A stretch of DNA of 64,000 nt from contig OW240912.1 in assembly GCA_933207985.1 (NCBI GenBank), positions 255,987,393 through 256,051,392 on the forward strand, written 5' to 3'. The position numbers were made by a program, and so were the translations under genes. Below, one piece after another: positions 59,367 to 64,000 of this stretch. The stretch comes from Pelobates cultripes (Eukaryota; Chordata; Amphibia; Anura; Pelobatidae). Under the pieces are notes generated by a model, which was not told where the DNA came from, did not search any database, and saw only the letters and a list, made by a program, of their open reading frames with translations. Numbering within the stretch: the stretch's first letter is position 1; every line of letters starts with the position of its first letter.

Positions 59367-60490
59367 ATTTGTTGTTTGTTTTGTGTTTTCTTACGCTGCT
59401 ACACTTTGCCTGGGCCCAACAAGTGGCCATAACCAAAGATAATCATGTTTACACTTTCTGGTACAACTCTTCTAACACAGATGTAGCCACATATACCTTT
59501 GACTACTGTGACATAGTTGTTTGCACCTTTCCACAAACACAATATGCAGCCATATACAAAGACATACCTAACAAAAAGGATCCATACATTTGTGTATCAT
59601 GGAAAGCTGCCGGGTGGAACACGGGTAGACCATGGGGCTACAGACCCCAGAGTGCATTAGACAGAATTGACAAAGATGGGAAACCTCTACTCTCCAGAAT
59701 GACCTTAAGCAAACCTATTGGGTCAACTCCCATTAAACTTACCTTGAATATAGAGCATCCCAGCCCAAAAGACGCAGGGGAATATGTAATGGGGAGCTTC
59801 GACCCCCATGTATATATTGATGCCATAGGTGTGCCAAGGGGGGTGCCTAGCGAATTTAAAGCAAGGGATGAAGTGGCAGCAGGATTTGAATCCCTGATTC
59901 CAATGATAACTGCTAATAAGAATGTTAATTGGATCAACTACATTTACTATAACCAACAGCGCTTTGTCAACTACACTAGGGATGCCCTACAGGGCCTGGC
60001 GGAACAGTTACAAGCCACCACCCAAATGACATTTCAGAACAGAATGGCCCTAGATATGATTTTAGCCGAGAAAGGGGGTGTATGTAAGATCCTTCCTGAA
60101 ACTATGACATGCTGTACATTCATTCCAGACAACACTGGGCCCAATGGTTAGGTAACTATGGCCATAGAGAAGCTAGATAGCCTTTCTGATGAGCTAAAAA
60201 AGAACTCAGGAGTCACTGACACTTGGGACAGATGGTTTGGGTGGATGAATGGTTGGCAAAGGACCCTATTCCAGGTAGGAACGGCTGTTCTTATAATGAT
60301 TATCATCTTCTTATTCCTAACCTGTTGTGTACTCCCTTGCATACAGAAGTACTTACAGAAAGCAGTAGGGAAGACTATAGATGACGTGACTCCCACTTTC
60401 CTACACCAAGACATCACAGATCTCGAAAGTGACATTGCACATACACCCCTCCAGTCACATCAGTTCAAACAGACAACTGCATTTATGTAG
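59363..60490 (+). pseudogene. env: Retroviral envelope glycoprotein, interrupted by an amber codon
   Basis: Membrane fusion and receptor binding protein of the provirus. An N-terminal signal peptide (MNLLFVLCFLTLLHFAWA) is followed by only about 170 residues of surface domain with a few N-glycosylation sites, then NYTRDALQGLAEQL and MALDMILAEKGGVC heptad-type and immunosuppressive-region-like sequence. A C-x8-CC motif (C241, C250, C251) replaces the usual C-x6-CC. TAG at 60149-60151 ends the first part. The same frame goes on from 60152 with a membrane segment (LFQVGTAVLIMIIIFLFLT, about 60266-60322), Cys-rich inner face and cytoplasmic tail to 60490. No furin-type RxKR site is obvious. The short surface domain may be ancestral or the product of a deletion. 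Confidence 0.88.
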
Positions 60491-60678
60491 GGACAGTGTA
60501 GGGAAAGCGTCTGTCTTTACGGGCAAGTCTCACGTGCGGAGATGTGGTGAACTAGCTACTGCGGGTTACCCACGGAGTGAAGAGTTCGATGCTTGTTAAG
60601 ACAGATGAGCTGCAGGCAGCTAGGGATACACTAGGGACAGTGGCAGTTGTCATGGTAAATAGCCATTTTAGGGGGGAC
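60491..60678 (+). other. Retroviral 3' untranslated region with polypurine tract
   Basis: No frame. Directly before the LTR stands TTTTAGGGGGGAC (60666-60678), the polypurine tract that primes plus-strand synthesis. Confidence 0.8.
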
Positions 60679-61172
60679 TGTTGTGGAAATAAGGTCTGCA
60701 CATATTTCCTAGTTAGTAAAAATGTCTATTTACTCATTCCACGATATACATTATAAAGCTATACACACATATTTTAATCAAGATGGCTGCTAGAAGCTTC
60801 TAACCCCTCCCCCCCCCCCTTTTAACACCGACTAACTACCTCGTGCAGCAAGATGGTGCCGGGAAACCGTGGGAGACCCTCATGGTCCGGTGACATCACC
60901 CTTAGTAGGCAGAGCATTAGGAAGACCACTTAACACCTAACCAATTATTGATGTATTATTCCATGTTATCTCTGCCAATGCTTATGATGTAATTTTGCTT
61001 TAAAAGGGACCTGCCATCCCCTCTGAATAAACATTCCTCAAGTTATTCAACAACCTGGAACCTGTGTCTGGTGTGAATTACTTCAGGGAGCGTGCACGCA
61101 TTGTTTCATTGATTTGGCCAGGGGCAGATACACAAAGAAATAATCAATTCATTGATTGATTTTTCCATTTCA
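60679..61172 (+). repeat. 3' LTR of the endogenous retrovirus
   Basis: Same start and end as the 5' LTR. Differences seen: an extra C after AAGGT, a shorter C run, GGCG to GGTG, CCCAG to CCGG, CCG to CCA, CTAG to CTGG, GACT to GATT. AATAAA at 61026-61031. Confidence 0.94.
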
Positions 61173-61177
61173 GCATT

Positions 61178-62482
61178 AACTTCCCTGAATTAGAAGTCAG
61201 TCCTGTTAACTTCAGGAAAGCGCAATGGGAAGACCCCACTCTTGCAGTGGCCCGTAAAGATATCCAGGTTTCAACTGATGATCCAGTACAACTAGATAGA
61301 GCCCCCTTTTTTCCTTATTTTGAGGTACAGAATGATTTGATCTATAGAGTAGAGAAAAAGGGGATGGATGTTGTAAAACAACTACTTGTTCCTAAGCCCT
61401 TCAGACATACAGTCCTAAATCTTGCACACAGCCATATACTGGGGGGACATTTAGGCATAGAAAAAACAAGAGAAAGAGTCTTACAGAGGTTTTACTGGCC
61501 TGGGGTATTTGCTTCAGTTGCAAATTATTGTTCTTCTTGTCCTGAATGCCAACACACCGCCCCTTTTAAGGCATATCGCAGTCCTCTGGTACCATTGCCT
61601 ATAATAGAAATACCTTTTGAGAGGATTGCAATGGACTTGGTGGGTCCTCTGGTAAAGTCTGCAAGGGGGCATCAGTATATATTGGTGATTCTGGATTATG
61701 CTACCAAGTACCCAGAAGCAATACCCCTACGTAACACCTCTGCAAAGACAATAGCGAGAGAACTCATGCTCATGTTTAGCCGGGTGGGCATACCAAAAGA
61801 AATTTTGACAGATCAGGGTACACCATTTATGTCTAAAGTTACAAAGGAGTTATGCAAACTACTTCAAATTAAACATCTTAGGACTTCTGTTTATCATCCC
61901 CAGACAGACGGACTGGTAGAACGGTTTAACAAGACCTTAAAAAGTATGTTAAGAAAAGTAATTGACAAAGATGGTAAGAATTGGGACTGCTTACTACCCT
62001 ATCTAATGTTCTCCATAAGGGAGGTGCCACAAGCTTCTACGGGCTTCTCTCCTTTTGAACTTCTATATGCCCATCATCCCAGAGGTCTACTAGATATAGC
62101 AAAAGAAACCTGGGAACAGGAATCCAATCCGTACCGTAGTGTAATTGAGCACATAGCTCAAATGCAAGATAGGATGGCGGCTGTCATGCCAATAGTTAAA
62201 GAACATATGCAGAAAGCCCAAGATGCCCAGAAAAACAGTCATAATAAAAATGCCAGACTGAGAGTTTTTCACCCAGGAGACAGGGTACTTGTTTTGGTCC
62301 CTACAGTAGAAAATAAATTTCTAGCATCTTGGCATGGCCCATATGAGGTTATTGAACAGGTTGGAGAAGTTAATTATAAAGTGAGACAACCCGATAGGAG
62401 GAAACCTGAGCAAATATATCATATTAATTTACTAAAACCCTGGAAGGACAGAGAGGTCTTAACCTACTTCAGTTGTCACTGA
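61178..62482 (+). CDS. Gmr1-type integrase
   Basis: The frame emerges from the retroviral insertion site and is open to 62482. Counting from the Met at 61247: HHCC zinc finger H63, H68, C98, C101; catalytic D130, D189 and E225 (35 residues between the last two); KFLASWHGPYEVIEQ is the GPY/F module, ending in HINLLKPWKDRE. Inserts element DNA into the genome. In most Gypsy elements this domain is the last part of pol; here it precedes RT. The enzyme part is intact, although its upstream protease is now 12.6 kb away behind the retrovirus. Confidence 0.93.
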   Translation, partial: NFPELEVSPVNFRKAQWEDPTLAVARKDIQVSTDDPVQLDRAPFFPYFEVQNDLIYRVEKKGMDVVKQLLVPKPFRHTVLNLAHSHILGGHLGIEKTRERVLQRFYWPGVFASVANYCSSCPECQHTAPFKAYRSPLVPLPIIEIPFERIAMDLVGPLVKSARGHQYILVILDYATKYPEAIPLRNTSAKTIARELMLMFSRVGIPKEILTDQGTPFMSKVTKELCKLLQIKHLRTSVYHPQTDGLVERFNKTLKSMLRKVIDKDGKNWDCLLPYLMFSIREVPQASTGFSPFELLYAHHPRGLLDIAKETWEQESNPYRSVIEHIAQMQDRMAAVMPIVKEHMQKAQDAQKNSHNKNARLRVFHPGDRVLVLVPTVENKFLASWHGPYEVIEQVGEVNYKVRQPDRRKPEQIYHINLLKPWKDREVLTYFSCH

Positions 62483-63947
62483 TAAGACTGGTAGTGAACT
62501 TGAAGTAAATATACCAGACACCCTGTCCCCCCACCAGAAACAGGAAGTAAGGGACTTCATTGGTAGAAACCGGGATGTATTTTCTGTAGTTCCGGGCAGG
62601 ACTAACGTTATCAAGCATGATATTGTTACAGAACCAGGGGTGAAGATAAGCCTTAAACCATACAGAATCCCAGAAGCACAGAAAGAGGCTGTAGCTGCTG
62701 AAATTAAGAAAATGTTAGATCTTGATATTATTGAGGAATCCCAAAGCGAGTGGAACAGCCCTATAGTACTGGTGCCAAAACCTGATGGCTCGATAAGATT
62801 TTGTAATGATTTTCGTAAATTAAATAGTGTGTCAAAGTTTGATGCTTATCCAATGCCTAGGGTCGATGAACTGATAGAGAGACTGGGTAAGGCTCGGTAC
62901 CTGACTACTTTAGACCTGACGAAGGGTTATTGGCAAGTACCTCTTACAGACAGAGCAAAAGAAAAGACAGCTTTTTCTACAGCAGGGGGATTATTCCAAT
63001 ACAAGGTGCTACCATTTGGGTTACATGGGGCCCCTGCCACTTTTCAGAGACTGATTGATAGGATTTTGAAGCCTCACAGCCGTTATGCGGCCGCATACTT
63101 AGATGACATAGTCATTCACAGTCCTGACTGGGCTTCACATCTTCCCAAAGTGCAGGCAGTACTGGACTCTATTCGCTTAGCTGGTTTAACTGCTAACCCA
63201 TCTAAGTGTACTATAGGTTTGGAAGAGGCAAAATATCTGGGTTATTCAATTGGGAGAGGACTAGTTAAGCCCCAAACAGCAAAAGTGGAGGCCATACAAA
63301 ATTGGCCACACCCCCTCACTAAAAAGCAAGTTAGGACTTTCTTGGGACTTATTGGGTATTACAGGCGATTTATTCCTGGTTTTGCTACATTAGCAGCTCC
63401 TTTAACGGATCTCACAAAAGGAAAAGCCCCACTAGTGGTTAAGTGGTCAGTAGAGGTAGAAAAATCGTTTGTAACTTTGAAAGAGGCTTTGTGCACCCAA
63501 CCGGTTCTGGTAACCCCGGATTTCACTAAAGAGTTTATTGTCCAAACCGATGCATCAGAGATTGGGTTAGGGGCGGTTCTGTCTCAGGAAATTCAGGGTG
63601 AAGAACACCCAGTGTTTTATTTAAGTAGGAAGCTGACTCCCGCTGAAAAAAATTATTCTATAGTGGAAAAAGAATGCCTTGCCATAAAATGGGCCTTAGA
63701 CTCACTAAAATATTATCTACTGGGCAGAAAATTTAGGTTGGTCACAGACCATGCCCCCTTAACCTGGATGAGTCAAAACAAAGATAATAATGCCAGGGTG
63801 ACAAGGTGGTTCCTCAGTTTACAACCATTTCATTTTACAGTTGAACATAGGCCGGGTTCTAAACATGGAAATGCTGACAGTTTGTCGCGAGAAAATTTGT
63901 TTTCTGTGGTCGCTCACCCCACTAGGTCTGAGCTGGGGGGGAGGATA
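62463..63947 (+). CDS. Gmr1-type reverse transcriptase and RNase H
   Basis: Opens right after a TAA at 62460-62462 in the frame one base ahead of integrase, overlapping it by 20 bases. RT blocks: SEWNSPIVLVPKPDGSIRFC, YLTTLDLTKGYWQVPL, LPFGLHGAPATFQRLID and the active site YLDD (about 63090-63101). RNase H: FIVQTDASEIGLGAVLSQ, VEKECLAIKWAL, RLVTDHAPLTW and HRPGSKHGNADSLSR. No chromodomain. No stop is met before the LTR; the frame runs open into it and to the window edge. Whether the shift from integrase to RT is programmed or a mutation cannot be told from one copy. Confidence 0.92.
63929..63947 (+). other. Polypurine tract of the Gmr1-type element
   Basis: GAGCTGGGGGGGAGGATA stands directly before the 3' LTR start. 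Confidence 0.75.
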
Positions 63948-64000
63948 TGTAACAGAGTGTTGGGGATGGTGGTCAGGGGTGTATATCTGGCACCCAGACT
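63948..64000 (+). repeat. 3' LTR of the Gmr1-type element, first 53 bases
   Basis: TGTAACAGAGTGTTGGGGAT onward is identical to 46334-46386. The rest lies beyond the window. Confidence 0.95.

Larger units (their letters stand above)
48550..61172 (+). mobile_element. Endogenous retrovirus with env (12.6 kb including a 2.1-kb insertion)
   Basis: Two LTRs of 496 and 494 bp, TG...CA ends, a 5-bp target duplication GCATT (48545-48549 and 61173-61177), a tRNA-Lys primer site, a polypurine tract and gag, pro-pol and env in order. The LTRs differ at about eight positions by eye (roughly 98.5% identical), so the insertion is fairly recent. Integrase and RT carry gamma/epsilon-like features, and env belongs to a gamma-type group by its cysteine motif. 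The provirus is defective: a gag frameshift, a hAT-like insertion between gag and protease, a frameshift between RT and RNase H, a TGA before integrase and a TAG in env. Confidence 0.95.
46334..64000 (+). mobile_element. Gmr1-type Gypsy LTR retrotransposon, right end beyond window
   Basis: 5' LTR, tRNA-Ala-like primer site, gag, zinc knuckle plus protease, integrase, reverse transcriptase, RNase H, polypurine tract and start of the 3' LTR, in this order. Integrase before RT inside a Gypsy-type pol is the hallmark of the deuterostome Gmr1-like clade. It inserted next to an AT microsatellite. A retrovirus (48550-61172) sits between protease and integrase. The frame is interrupted at about 47850, 48360 and 62470. 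The first 53 bases of the 3' LTR equal those of the 5' LTR. Confidence 0.92.

Noticed and set aside
1..64000. CRISPR arrays, bacterial operons, prophage or phage-defence systems
   Set aside because: No regular direct repeats with unique spacers and no bacterial gene organisation; content is vertebrate.
1..64000. tRNA, rRNA or classical tRNA-derived SINE genes
   Set aside because: I found no cloverleaf or convincing A-box and B-box pair; the tRNA-like matches are only the two primer binding sites.

Overview
The window is about 64 kb of a vertebrate nuclear genome, most likely an anuran amphibian. The pointers are short interspersed elements that start TTAAAGGGACACTATAG (the T2/Kolobok-type MITEs described from Xenopus), CR1, Penelope, Gmr1-type Gypsy and tyrosine-recombinase retroelements, and low gene density with introns. 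The only host gene I can support is the first coding exon of SH3RF3 (minus strand, 23209-23784). It encodes the RING finger of an E3 ubiquitin ligase. Everything else recognisable is transposable elements, simple repeats and unassigned AT-rich intergenic or intronic DNA.

Layout. 1-2.1 kb: decayed tyrosine-recombinase (DIRS/Ngaro-type) retrotransposon with a downstream SGNH hydrolase, interrupted by a TA-flanked non-autonomous DNA transposon. 5.57-6.76 kb: hAT-like element. 11.1-13.6 kb: T2 MITEs, a probable hAT end and a G-rich minisatellite. 13.9-18.6 kb: a 2,305-bp segment present twice, on both sides of a 100-N gap, probably an assembly duplication. 19.7-20.3 kb: T2 MITE. 21.3 kb: 72-bp TTAA MITE. 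23.2-23.8 kb: SH3RF3 exon 1, with a local tandem duplication just upstream. 27.1-28.6 kb: CR1 LINE with a long open reverse transcriptase. 29.9-30.4 kb: TA-flanked MITE. 30.75-39.1 kb: an L1-like ORF1-only retroposon (minus strand) that received a 6.9-kb head-to-head pair of Penelope-like elements. 39.8-40.4 kb: Tc1/mariner relic. 41.6-43.7 kb: hAT-like element with a perfect 8-bp target duplication. 45.67-46.12 kb: TTAA-flanked MITE made of five successive hairpins.

46.3 kb to the window end is a multi-level nest. The outer layer is a Gypsy-type element with the unusual pol order protease-integrase-reverse transcriptase-RNase H (Gmr1 type), whose Gag carries the region from which vertebrate SCAN domains are thought to derive. 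A 12.6-kb endogenous retrovirus (48550-61172; LTRs, tRNA-Lys primer site, gag, pol, short env) sits between its protease and integrase. A 2.1-kb hAT-like element (53182-55287) has split that retrovirus between gag and protease, and carries a MITE-like fragment and a long minisatellite of its own.

Themes that stand out: (1) the Gmr1 gene order; (2) an array of about eight repeated acidic/amphipathic motifs in the proline-rich part of the retroviral Gag; (3) a hammerhead-like fold and a train of GC-rich hairpins in the Penelope 3' region; (4) several unrelated non-autonomous DNA transposons that share the architecture of terminal repeats plus an internal palindrome plus a minisatellite. All identifications come from reading motifs by eye; no database or alignment was run.
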